The notes under the pieces: model-generated
What the model was told of the DNA's origin: nothing
The model's input: only the letters and a program-made list of their open reading frames with translations
Database searches by the model: none
Assembly (NCBI GenBank): GCA_910588405.1
Contig: CAJUPT010000054.1
Coordinates: 1 to 25,609, forward strand
Length of the DNA: 25,609 nucleotides
Direction of reading: 5' to 3'
Origin: an uncultured Lachnospiraceae bacterium
GTDB lineage: Bacteria > Bacillota > Clostridia > Lachnospirales > Lachnospiraceae
Part shown: piece after piece, positions 1 to 6,975 of the stretch
Layout of the letters: each line of letters starts with the position of its first letter
Position numbering within the stretch: the stretch's first letter is position 1
Made by a program: the position numbers and the translations under genes

Positions 1-31
1 GGGCGGATTGGGGACTTTCACCCGTTAGAAC

Positions 32-50
32 GTGTGCCCACCGGGCACAC
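32..50. other. Perfect 8-bp hairpin at window edge
   Basis: GTGTGCCC and GGGCACAC are perfectly complementary around a 3-nt loop. No T-run follows on either strand, so it is not a standard intrinsic terminator by itself. It sits 6 nt from the terminator of the BlaI-type gene and could belong to an element continuing left of the window. Confidence 0.5.
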
Positions 51-51
51 C

Positions 52-84
52 AAAAAGCCGGCTGGTTATTCACACCAGCCGGCC
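52..84 (-). terminator. Rho-independent terminator of the M56/BlaI operon
   Basis: A 10-bp perfect stem (57-66 with 74-83) has a 7-nt loop. Read on the minus strand it is followed by five T. It lies 9 nt past the stop codon of the BlaI-type gene. The left arm shares 14 identical bases with the terminator at 6981-6994. Confidence 0.9.
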
Positions 85-92
85 AAGAAACA

Positions 93-464
93 TCAGATCA
101 GCTTCCGGATCTCCTCCGCGTCCTTCTCTGACAGCTTCTGCCCTCCTGTAAAGGCGGCTACCAGATTCGCGATGGAATTATCAAAGGATGTCTCCACCAG
201 ATTCTTAAGATAGTTCTGCATATATTCTTCTTTCGTACAGGCAGGAAAATACAGGTGTAGCCGGGCAAAGCGTTTGTCCACGCTGACAAGCCCCGCCTGT
301 TCCAGATGGGACAGATAGGTTCCTACCGTCTGCTGCTTCCAGGATTTGTTCAGCCGCTCGTTCAGGAAATCCATGATTTCCTTTAACGACGACGGCTCCG
401 GAAGCTGCCATAATGTGTTCATGATTTGGAGTTCGGTTTCTGAGAGTTTGAATGGTTTTTTCAT
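93..464 (-). CDS. BlaI/MecI-family transcriptional repressor
   Basis: The 123-residue protein is a winged-helix repressor of the BlaI/MecI/CopY family. It opens with the typical LSETELQIMNTLW helix, followed by a recognition-helix region around WKQQTVGTYLSHLEQAGLV. The C-terminal part (about 75-123) is the expected dimerisation and cleavage region. I chose the ATG at 464 because GAGG lies 5 nt upstream; a longer frame from 494 overlaps the upstream gene and lacks a good site. The stop of the M56 peptidase gene is 17 nt upstream, so both are one operon, with the sensor gene first. By family knowledge the repressor is inactivated when the membrane peptidase is triggered, often by cell-wall stress or beta-lactams. 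No beta-lactamase gene is nearby, so the target genes are unknown. Confidence 0.92.
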   Translation of the reverse strand: MKKPFKLSETELQIMNTLWQLPEPSSLKEIMDFLNERLNKSWKQQTVGTYLSHLEQAGLVSVDKRFARLHLYFPACTKEEYMQNYLKNLVETSFDNSIANLVAAFTGGQKLSEKDAEEIRKLI

Positions 465-481
465 ATTTGCCTCGAAATTAA

Positions 482-1804
482 TTAATGGGGACATATGCGA
501 TAGTGCATCGTCAAATCAGGTTCTCCTGTTATTTCAGCATATCCACATTTTATACACACCTGTCCAGAGCCTTTTACCACATCACAACTGCCGTCATTAT
601 TTTTACTATGTCTTGTCACTTCTTTCACATTTGAAAATACATGATTACAATACGGCGTTATTCCCTCATCATCGTACAAAACACAAGCCTCTCCATTTTC
701 ATCTATATAAAAAAAATCATAAGGCATATCTTCTATTTCTAAATCCACTGGCCCATCGTTTATTTGAATATCCAATGTAAAACTCTCATTCCCCAAATTC
801 ATCTGCGTAGGCGGCTCATAAGCAAACGCCATCATCGTCCCCGTCATACTAAACACCAGTATCAACAACAACGATACCGCCAGATTCCGTTTCCTATTAT
901 TTTTCATTTCCAGCACTCTCCTTTTCAACACTGACGCCGCTGCGTTTCCCGACAGATTTGCCCACAACGATTTATGGCTCGCACCATTTCCTTTCTGCGC
1001 ATAAAACAAAATCAGGTTGCTATATTTTTGCCTCCAACTGTCAGGCTGCCTTTTAACAACGCTCTCATCGCACAGCACCTCGCTCATATTACATAACTCG
1101 TAGAACAGAAAATAAACAATAGGGTTAAACCAGTGAATGGCAACCGTCAACAGCCCGACCACTTTTAATATCAAATCCCCATGTTTGATATGCGCCAGTT
1201 CATGTCTCAGCATTAAATCAAAGCTTTCTTCATCATCGTCTTCCGAAAACACCGGAAATACGATAACCGGAGAAAACATGCCAATCGCCAGCGGAGATTC
1301 ACAATGCCTGGAAAACCGCATGCGGATTCCCCACCGCCCCATCCTCATCTGTTTTTTCGTTTCATAGAATCTGTCCTGCCATTTTCGCAGTACTTCTTCT
1401 GTTGAAAGCTTCATATATCGCTTCTTCTGTTCTAAATATTTAAAAACAATATACAGCACTGCGCAGATTGACAAAATCACGGAAACCGCAATGACAATCC
1501 CCGTATATTTCACCTGGTCGGTCGCTCCTGTTCTCTCATCGCTGATCACGATCATATAGGAAGGGTCAAAAGGCGCTCTTTCAATCACGATCCCTTCCTC
1601 ATCAAAAATCGTTATCAATGCCAGAAACTCCCTGATCTTATACTGAAACAACGGCATCGGAAACAGATAGAAAAACATCGCCAACACCAAAACTGCATAT
1701 CTCCACCAGTTCGGCAGGTATCGTTTTGCTAACGGATAGAAAAAAATGTATAAAACCACGATCACACTGCCGGACAGAGACATCGATAGCAATAAATTTT
1801 TCAT
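482..1804 (-). CDS. BlaR1/MecR1-type M56 membrane metallopeptidase with Cys/His-rich tail
   Basis: The 440-residue protein is an integral-membrane zinc peptidase of family M56. Membrane segments are predicted near residues 5-22, 35-50, 103-121, 212-235 and 307-328. The catalytic zinc motif HELAH is at 201-205 and the downstream CDE at 245-247 fits the third-ligand region. In BlaR1 the extracellular C-terminus is a penicillin-binding domain of about 250 residues. Here only about 110 residues follow the last membrane segment. They carry C374, C386, H388, C407, C417, C420, H434, C438 and H440, spaced like a small zinc-binding module seen in Clostridia exported proteins. The trigger is therefore probably not a beta-lactam acylating a serine. 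The gene is first in an operon with the BlaI-type repressor and has a strong promoter upstream. Confidence 0.9.
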   Translation of the reverse strand: MKNLLLSMSLSGSVIVVLYIFFYPLAKRYLPNWWRYAVLVLAMFFYLFPMPLFQYKIREFLALITIFDEEGIVIERAPFDPSYMIVISDERTGATDQVKYTGIVIAVSVILSICAVLYIVFKYLEQKKRYMKLSTEEVLRKWQDRFYETKKQMRMGRWGIRMRFSRHCESPLAIGMFSPVIVFPVFSEDDDEESFDLMLRHELAHIKHGDLILKVVGLLTVAIHWFNPIVYFLFYELCNMSEVLCDESVVKRQPDSWRQKYSNLILFYAQKGNGASHKSLWANLSGNAAASVLKRRVLEMKNNRKRNLAVSLLLILVFSMTGTMMAFAYEPPTQMNLGNESFTLDIQINDGPVDLEIEDMPYDFFYIDENGEACVLYDDEGITPYCNHVFSNVKEVTRHSKNNDGSCDVVKGSGQVCIKCGYAEITGEPDLTMHYRICPH

Positions 1805-1849
1805 TATATTTTACCGTTTTTTAAATATATTGTTTAGTTCTTTATTCGT

Positions 1850-1878
1850 ATTATATAATACTTGTTTTGAATAATCAA
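1850..1878 (-). promoter_or_regulatory. SigA-type promoter of the M56/BlaI operon
   Basis: On the minus strand TTGATT is followed after exactly 17 nt by TATAAT. The predicted transcript start is near 1843, about 40 nt before the M56 start codon. A short AT-rich dyad, TAAA-N7-TTTA at 1822-1836, lies just downstream of the start site and could be the repressor operator; this last point is a guess. Confidence 0.8.
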
Positions 1879-1979
1879 TAAATGTTTTATTTTTCACCAT
1901 ATAAATATTAATCGACTAAATCGAGAACATCCGATGAACCCCATAGTCCATCGGATATCCCCAATTTTTGAGTCTGCGC

Positions 1980-2633
1980 CTATCTTTCGGTCATGGAAAG
2001 TTTTTCTTCTTTCTGTCCGAATAAAGTATTGTGAAACTGCGCAAACATATTTCGTTCAAATTCCGCAATATACTGTTTATAATCATTATATCCCGGCCAC
2101 CTGTGCTGAGCCAACAGCCCCATATATTCCTGATAATCATCCAGGAAATTATATCTGCCGTTCATGGTAAAATGCTTCCCCCCGCCATTGCAGTTTCCGT
2201 ACACATCGGTCATTCTCATTCCTGACGGAACCGATTTTCCTTTATTTAAATGGCATTCCAAAGCAGTCATCTCTACGTATGTAGCATTCCTGGGATCTAT
2301 GTCATTAATAAAAATCTTTTTACGAAAAGCTTTTCCCTTCTCATCAATCCCTTCCGCAATCATACATGGATTTTCTTCCGTTGATTCATCCGCATACAAA
2401 AGCCGGAATGTACCTCCTTCAAAACCGCCTGAATATACTGCCCCTTCTATGGGAAGAAGAGGAGCTAGGGACTCCCCACTCACAAACCTTTCTATATCAC
2501 GTTCAGAAATATGGTATCTGCGGATTACATTTTGTTCATCCGACATCATTTCCGTGAAATCCTGTTTTACAGCATTTTTGTATTTTGACCGCCCAACGCC
2601 ATATCCGGATATAACAGAATTATCAACTCTCAA
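1980..2633 (-). CDS. Hypothetical protein, 217 aa
   Basis: I do not recognise a named family. The protein is soluble and has no signal peptide. Its short N-terminus, MRVDNSVISGYG, resembles the opening of several Lachnospiraceae proteins of unknown function. The middle is acidic and mixed, and the C-terminal 60 residues are rich in aromatic residues and glutamine (a stretch with YQEYMGLL, then WPGYNDYKQYIAEFERNM). Translation most likely starts at TTG 2633, because GAGGTG lies 7 nt upstream and no ATG competes. The gene is 16 nt downstream of the exported protein gene at 2650-3123, so they are probably co-transcribed from the promoter at 3800-3828 or a closer one. Confidence 0.75.
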   Translation of the reverse strand: MRVDNSVISGYGVGRSKYKNAVKQDFTEMMSDEQNVIRRYHISERDIERFVSGESLAPLLPIEGAVYSGGFEGGTFRLLYADESTEENPCMIAEGIDEKGKAFRKKIFINDIDPRNATYVEMTALECHLNKGKSVPSGMRMTDVYGNCNGGGKHFTMNGRYNFLDDYQEYMGLLAQHRWPGYNDYKQYIAEFERNMFAQFHNTLFGQKEEKLSMTER

Positions 2634-2649
2634 AAAATCACCTCTGCCT

Positions 2650-3123
2650 TTATGATATCGGAATCACTTTACTCGCCGTATGTTTGTCATAAGGGAATCC
2701 ATAATCCGTAAAAGTAACTACAAAATCATAGTTTCCTGGAGCCGGTTTTACCCCGCAATCATACGTGTAGGATACCCCAACCTGCATACCGCCCTCATAA
2801 ATTGGCGGCATCGAGATCGCAAAAACTCTCTTTCCGTCAAATGTTACCATTTCTTTACCATACCCCCAGACCTTCACATACACCTCTACATGGTCATTCT
2901 CGGGATTAATTCTATAACCAGTTATATTAATTTTGTACACAGGCTTTGCCGGCGCCTTTGCATATGGATTCTGCATATTTTCTTGTTGATTTTCATTTTC
3001 ATAAAATTCCGTATTAAAGCCTGATTCCGGTTGGCTACTTTTTGCAAATGTGATAAGATTCGTGCCAAGTAGAATACTTACACACAACAGTAATCCTAAA
3101 CTTCTTTTAATGTATTTAACCAT
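2650..3123 (-). CDS. Exported hypothetical protein, 157 aa
   Basis: The N-terminus is a clear signal peptide: basic VKYIKRS, a hydrophobic core of leucines and valines, then a likely cleavage after about residue 27 near TFAKS. The mature part starts with a Gln/Asn-rich linker. It continues into a beta-rich domain with alternating Val/Tyr/Thr segments (for example DHVEVYVKVWGYG), reminiscent of an Ig-like or invasin-like sandwich, but I cannot name it. I chose ATG 3123 since AAAGGA lies 9 nt upstream; an ATG at 3141 is also in frame. It probably works with the 217-residue protein encoded 16 nt downstream. Its role is unknown. Confidence 0.75.
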   Translation of the reverse strand: MVKYIKRSLGLLLCVSILLGTNLITFAKSSQPESGFNTEFYENENQQENMQNPYAKAPAKPVYKINITGYRINPENDHVEVYVKVWGYGKEMVTFDGKRVFAISMPPIYEGGMQVGVSYTYDCGVKPAPGNYDFVVTFTDYGFPYDKHTASKVIPIS

Positions 3124-3201
3124 ATTTAACAATCCTTTCATTTCTGAAATATAAATATTTTTTGTGAAAAACTACAATCTATGCTTTCTTAGATATAATA
3201 T

Positions 3202-3663
3202 TTATTGATTCATCCACTCAAATATTTGCAAAAGCGCTTCTCCGCTCTGGAAATATTCAGATTTTTCCACATTCACTGTCGTCATCAGCTTCGTGTACTC
3301 ATACCAGTTCCGATAACTTTCGATTCCTCCCGCGCTGAGCATGGTGCGGATACCTCCCATACCTTCATATCCAACTCCCATACCGTCAAATCCCTTCCGC
3401 AGGCTGTCACAGCGAGCTTCCGTAGCAGGATCACATTTTGTCAGAATACCTCCTGAAGATGAATCAGCTGGAATCAAACCGAGATACATAGCCATAGCAG
3501 TACTGGTACTCACAACTCCCGCTTCCACCAGCTCTCCCATAAAATCTACGGCCTCTTTTTCTGACATATTTTTAAAATTATACCTGCGCCGCCGCCATTA
3601 CGCTAAGACTGCATAACATACATGCCAATAAAGCTGAAATTAAACAACGTATTTTTTCTTCAT
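3202..3663 (-). pseudogene. Frameshifted gene for an exported hypothetical protein
   Basis: A very good ribosome binding site, AGGAGG, sits 5 nt before ATG 3663, but this frame ends after seven codons (MKKKYVV). One base more in the A6 run after the second codon would open a classic signal peptide (KIRCLISALLACMLCSLSV, then MAAAQV). That frame stops at TAA, and one further extra base would join it to the 121-residue frame from 3567 to 3202. The latter starts at an ATG with no convincing ribosome site. It encodes a soluble, glycine-rich protein with two cysteines (ATEARCDSLRKGF) that I cannot assign. Two single-base losses in one ancestral exported protein explain all of this. Alternatives are sequencing errors at homopolymers, or independent expression of the 121-residue part. 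Confidence 0.65.
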
Positions 3664-3726
3664 AGTTTCCTCCTGTTAAATTACGGAATTTCAATACAAG
3701 CATCCATTTAGTCCACATGAGCAAAT

Positions 3727-3741
3727 TTAGCGTTTTTTCAT
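3727..3741 (-). other. Five-codon mini-ORF with ribosome binding site
   Basis: GAAGGTGATGTT precedes ATG 3741, which reads Met-Lys-Lys-Arg-stop. The A6 run resembles the one in the broken gene just downstream. A single added base would open about 50 codons running into the signal-peptide frame. It may be a leader peptide or a second broken start. Confidence 0.35.
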
Positions 3742-3799
3742 AACATCACCTTCTCTTCATTTATATAATCTTTAAACTATTATTTATAGTTATATGATG

Positions 3800-3828
3800 A
3801 TAATACCACAAACAAATTATATAGTCAA
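3800..3828 (-). promoter_or_regulatory. Strong SigA-type promoter for the small exported-protein run
   Basis: On the minus strand TTGACT and TATTAT are separated by 17 nt. The start site would be near 3793, about 130 nt before ATG 3663. It would read the mini-ORF, the frameshifted gene, the exported protein and the 217-residue protein. No terminator was seen between these genes. Confidence 0.75.
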
Positions 3829-3856
3829 TATTTTTCCTCGAATTTCCGTCAAAAAT

Positions 3857-4156
3857 TTACATATCAAAAAATCTTATGTGCAAATAACCGACTGACTTTC
3901 TTACTGGCCAAACGTGGAATATTAAATCGTTTTCCCTTTTGCCGATATTCCAATAGTAGTAAAAATCCGGTCTTTTCCCTTTGTTCTGATAGCTCTTTAC
4001 GATTTCACTGACTGCGTAAGCCCCCAAAAACACCCTATCTATCGCGCCGTACTCCAATGTCTGGGCGTTCGGTCACTGGCAGAGATAAGCCAAGGCCGTA
4101 TTGTCCATATACGCATATACACAAAATTTCCAGTTCACATTGATATCGCGGAAGTT
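3857..4156 (-). pseudogene. Degraded hypothetical gene with in-frame stop
   Basis: One minus-strand frame is protein-like over 100 codons but is interrupted by TGA at 4073-4075. The part before the stop (NVNWKFCVYAYMDNTALAYL) and the part after it (GAIDRVFLGAYAVSEIV, later RPDFYYYWNIGKREND) read as one continuous, aromatic-rich protein. No start codon with a ribosome site precedes it; the frame is closed by another TGA at 4157-4159. I do not recognise the family. The region from 4160 to 4302 holds only AT-rich sequence upstream of the ATPase gene, with no promoter I can defend. Confidence 0.5.
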
Positions 4157-4302
4157 TCATGTTATCATAACATTATCTATACACATAATTTAATCATATT
4201 AAACGCACAAAATAGCGAATGATGCCGAGTTTGTAATATCTCCTGTTACTTTATGGCTTAAATATTAATTCATAATCAAAAGAGCACAGAAAGGTGGCTT
4301 CA

Positions 4303-5367
4303 ATGCGAATAAAGACTCTTATTTTAAATAATTTCATGTTATTTGAACAGGCTGAAATAAACTGGTCAAAAAATATCAATATTATTTGCGGAGAAAACAG
4401 TACCGGAAAAACAACGCTTTTAAAACTCATGTATTCTGTCCTGAAACCGCTTAGCAAGGGGAGCAAAAAAATCTTAACGAAAGATCTGGAAGAAAAATTA
4501 TTTGTAAACAAATTGCAGGGCGTATTCCGTCCTGATGAGATGAAAATCGGCAGACTGGTAAGCAGAAAGCAGGGAAGCAACCGCACAGATTTTACGGTTA
4601 TTATGGATAAAAATCAAAAGCTTACCATAGGATTTGGAAACCGCCAGGAAAATCATGCGGACATTAAAACAGAACATATGGACTCCTTCGCAAAATTTGA
4701 TGCGATTTATATCCCGACAAAGGAAATGATTTCTACAACCGAACATTTCACGTCTTTATATGAAGAATATCATATTGATTTTGAAGAAATGTATTATGAT
4801 CTGGCAAAACTGCTGGATCGCCCGCTTTCAAAAGGCGCAAACACAAACGAACAAAATGAAGTTTTAAAAAGTCTGGAAAAAATTATGAAAGGACAGATTG
4901 GACGGAAAGATAAAAAGATTTATTTAAAAATCAAGGGTGAGGGCGAATTCGAAATGGGGCTGCTTTCCGACGGATACAGAAAGCTTTCTATGATCGTCTA
5001 TCTGATTCTGTCAGGAAGTATGACCAAAAATACGGTTCTTTTCTGGGATGAGCCCGAAACCAATATGAACCCAAAGATGATTCGCCCAATCGTGCAGGCA
5101 ATGGCGACGTTGGCAAAAATGGGCGTTCAGATTTTTGTAACTACCCACGATTATTTTGTACAGCAGGAATTTAATATGTTTACGGTATATCCGGAATTGA
5201 ATCCGGATCATCTGGATATCCGTTTTATGGCGTTATACAGAGATCCAAATACAAATGATGTAAAGTATGAAATTCAAAAGACGGCATCAGATTTGGAACA
5301 CAATGCTATCATGCAGGAATTTGACGCAATATATGACAGAGAGCAGAGGGTTATTTATGGAGATTGA
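4303..5367 (+). CDS. OLD/RecF-like AAA ATPase (AAA_21 type)
   Basis: The 354-residue protein has the full set of ABC/SMC-like ATPase motifs. Walker A GENSTGKT is at 30-37, a signature-like LLSDGYRKLS at 220-229, Walker B with catalytic acid VLFWDE at 245-250, and an H-loop TTHD at 280-283. The N-terminal IKTLILNNFMLFE is typical of OLD-family and RecF-type ATPases. The motif YIPTKEMIS at 136-144 is common in stand-alone ATPases of defence loci. There is no Toprim domain at the C-terminus, unlike full OLD proteins. ATG 4303 is chosen because AGAAAGG lies 8 nt upstream; the in-frame GTG at 4294 overlaps that site. The partner gene overlaps by 11 nt. The gene is clearly more AT-rich than the proteostasis genes to the right, suggesting transfer. 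The likely role is a sensor or motor for the partner; this is inferred. Confidence 0.88.
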   Translation: MRIKTLILNNFMLFEQAEINWSKNINIICGENSTGKTTLLKLMYSVLKPLSKGSKKILTKDLEEKLFVNKLQGVFRPDEMKIGRLVSRKQGSNRTDFTVIMDKNQKLTIGFGNRQENHADIKTEHMDSFAKFDAIYIPTKEMISTTEHFTSLYEEYHIDFEEMYYDLAKLLDRPLSKGANTNEQNEVLKSLEKIMKGQIGRKDKKIYLKIKGEGEFEMGLLSDGYRKLSMIVYLILSGSMTKNTVLFWDEPETNMNPKMIRPIVQAMATLAKMGVQIFVTTHDYFVQQEFNMFTVYPELNPDHLDIRFMALYRDPNTNDVKYEIQKTASDLEHNAIMQEFDAIYDREQRVIYGD

Positions 5368-5950
5368 AGAAAGTCGCCTGAAGTTTAAGTTCCCGGATAA
5401 AAGTCACGTTATAAAATTTGATGACACAAAATTTTACCGAAATCTATTTAATTCTCTTCCGGAATCAAAAGGTATAGATTTTATTGCTATTGAAAATGAC
5501 TCGATCTCATTTATAGAGGTGAAAAACTGCATTGGCGATGAAGGAAATTGCCGATGGAGAATTGCTCCTAACAATCATAAACGCGCAACGACTTCAACGT
5601 CAATAGATATAGGAGAACGCAACAGCCTTGACATAGAAGTGCCGCAAAAGGTCGCAATGACGCTGGCGGCACTTTCAGGGGCAAGATCATTTGGTGAAAA
5701 TAAGTCCTCGTTAGATGAGTTAATCGAAGTAATAAAAACTGTTTTCTCAGAAGATTTTATGTATGATAAAAAGAAGAAATATATCATTTTATTTTTAGAA
5801 GGGGATTTTGGCGGGCATACAAGAACAAAAAAGATGATTATGTCCGATTTACAAAAAAGCATGAACGCAAAAATGAAATGGCTGAACTGTAAGGTATCCG
5901 TCGTTGATTCATCTACTTACAATAAAAAAATTTTTCAAATTATATCTTAA
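5357..5950 (+). CDS. PD-(D/E)XK-like putative nuclease partner of the ATPase
   Basis: The 197-residue protein has no family I can name with certainty. Residues 38-56 contain a lone Asp (D41), a beta-strand pattern and then FIEVKN with E54 and K56, which matches the D...ExK core of PD-(D/E)XK nucleases. A helix with EVPQKVAMTLAAL (94-106) follows where many such enzymes carry a conserved Gln or Lys. The C-terminal half has a strand KYIILFLEGDF and a basic tail. The start ATG 5357 lies inside the ATPase gene, with AGAGGG 7 nt upstream, so translation is coupled. This arrangement is typical of two-gene ATPase/effector defence units. An inactive or non-nuclease protein is also possible, since only the short core motif supports the call. 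Confidence 0.65.
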   Translation: MEIEESRLKFKFPDKSHVIKFDDTKFYRNLFNSLPESKGIDFIAIENDSISFIEVKNCIGDEGNCRWRIAPNNHKRATTSTSIDIGERNSLDIEVPQKVAMTLAALSGARSFGENKSSLDELIEVIKTVFSEDFMYDKKKKYIILFLEGDFGGHTRTKKMIMSDLQKSMNAKMKWLNCKVSVVDSSTYNKKIFQIIS

Positions 5951-5988
5951 AAATTACATATAAAAATATCTGTTCTATAAAATATTCC

Positions 5989-6024
5989 AAAAAGCAGTCA
6001 GGAACCGCCTGATTTCCTGACTGC
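5989..6024 (-). terminator. Rho-independent terminator
   Basis: An 11-bp perfect stem (5994-6004 with 6014-6024) is followed on the minus strand by five T. It ends the leftward transcript of the truncated membrane protein gene at 6076. On the + strand no T-run follows, so it is a poor terminator for the ATPase/nuclease pair that ends at 5950. Confidence 0.85.
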
Positions 6025-6075
6025 CTCAAAAAATACCACATGGTATATACCCACATACCAAGCTAAACAAGATAT

Positions 6076-6504
6076 TTATCCCTGTCTCACTCTTTTTCTC
6101 CTGTCCACACATAAAAAACTCATCAAATAATACCCCGCCGTCAGCAGCAGCGGATAAATCAGAATATGGCTGGAAGTAACAACAACCCTTAAGAATAATG
6201 CGATCCCATCAGGCAAAATTCCATTGATAAAATGAAAACAATGTCTATCCACACATTCCATCAGCAGATACGTCAATGCATAAAACACCGTCACACTGAT
6301 TAGGTCATCCCGGACAGAATGCTCCGTTTTCCCGGAGTTCCATATCCCCAGTACATTGCCCAGGCCAAAAAAGAACAGCATCAGGGCTGACGCCCCCATT
6401 ACCTCCGATCCATGTAAAAACTGTACCGTGCCGATTCCGATACACAGGATATGGGAAGGAGAAATAAAATCAAAGTTTGTCTCAGATACATATAAAAATA
6501 TTTC
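6076..6504 (-). pseudogene. 5'-truncated small membrane protein gene
   Basis: The frame from ATG 6399 gives 107 residues with about three membrane segments (GASALMLFFFGLGNVLGIW; ISVTVFYALTYLLME; ILIYPLLLTAGYYLMSFLC) and a basic C-terminus. The frame remains open and hydrophobic upstream to 6504 (for example HILCIGIGTVQFLHGSEV) without any ATG, GTG or TTG. GGAGG is only 2 nt from ATG 6399, too close for normal initiation. It therefore looks like the tail of a longer membrane protein cut next to the relic sequences at 6529-6598. Translation from 6399 cannot be excluded. Family not recognised. Confidence 0.6.
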
Positions 6505-6528
6505 CTATTTATCCGCCACCTCCACTAA

Positions 6529-6598
6529 ACATTTATGTTCTTTTGTTTTTTTTACAAAATTCGATGTAATTTATTTCCCGACAAAGGAAATGATTTCT
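6529..6598 (+). pseudogene. Relic of a second copy of the AAA ATPase gene
   Basis: Bases 6554-6598 match 4690-4734 of the intact ATPase gene at 40 of 45 positions, the last 23 without a mismatch. In frame it reads TKFDVIYFPTKEMIS against AKFDAIYIPTKEMIS. Weaker similarity continues left (KHLCSF against EHMDSF), with a short insertion. Similarity ends abruptly at 6599. Nothing else of the ATPase is present, so this is a deletion remnant of a paralogue. Confidence 0.85.
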
Positions 6599-6603
6599 CC
6601 CCC

Positions 6604-6640
6604 TTGGCAAAGCATTGCTATATAATTATATTATAATTAT
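6604..6640 (+). promoter_or_regulatory. brnTA promoter with palindromic operator
   Basis: TTGGCA (6604-6609) and TATATT (6627-6632) are 17 nt apart; an overlapping TATAAT lies at 6621-6626. A perfect 9-bp inverted repeat, ATAATTATA-T-TATAATTAT, spans 6622-6640 across the -10 box and the brnT start codon. BrnA antitoxins repress their own promoter, so this dyad is the likely BrnA operator. Transcription would start almost at the brnT start codon. Confidence 0.7.
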
Positions 6641-6740
6641 GGATAACATAAAACTTGAATGGGATGAAAACAAAAATCGCATCAATCAGAAGAAGCAGGG
6701 GATATCATTTGACGAAGCCCGAACAATATCAAACTTTTAA
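6639..6740 (+). pseudogene. brnT: Truncated BrnT toxin gene
   Basis: The first 33 codons read as a typical BrnT N-terminus: IKLEWDENKNRINQKK, then GISFDEARTI. Family members are about 90 residues with a RelE-like ribonuclease fold whose active residues lie in the middle and C-terminus. All of that is missing: the frame ends at TAA 6738, and the antitoxin gene starts 13 nt later. The toxin is therefore almost certainly inactive, consistent with an internal deletion that spared the antitoxin. Confidence 0.85.
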
Positions 6741-6753
6741 GTGAGGCAATCAT

Positions 6754-6963
6754 ATGAGAGACGAATACGATTTTTCAAATTCGCGCAAAAACCCTTATGC
6801 GAAAAAGTTGAAAAAACAAATCACAATAAAGATCGATGAAGATGTACTTGATTATTTTAAGGCACAGTCCGAACATTCAGGAATCCCGTATCAGACGCTT
6901 ATCAATTTCTACCTTTCAGACTGTGTCGCTCAGAAAAGACAGCTTCAATTAAATTGGAAATAA
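6754..6963 (+). CDS. brnA: BrnA-type antitoxin (ribbon-helix-helix)
   Basis: The 69-residue protein matches BrnA antitoxins: basic, charged N-terminus (NPYAKKLKK) that binds toxin, then a ribbon-helix-helix DNA-binding part with the strand QITIKIDEDVLDYF and the helix IPYQTLINFYLSDCV. GTGAGG lies 6 nt before the ATG. It follows a truncated brnT gene and shares its promoter. In the family BrnA neutralises BrnT and represses the operon. Here it looks intact while the toxin is broken, so it is an orphan that may still repress this promoter or neutralise a BrnT encoded elsewhere. Confidence 0.88.
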   Translation: MRDEYDFSNSRKNPYAKKLKKQITIKIDEDVLDYFKAQSEHSGIPYQTLINFYLSDCVAQKRQLQLNWK

Positions 6964-6975
6964 AAGCGCTTTGCT

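Noticed and set aside
4251..4586. Minus-strand frame opposite the ATPase start
   Set aside because: It is the shadow of the ATPase gene, has no ribosome binding site and its translation shows no family pattern.
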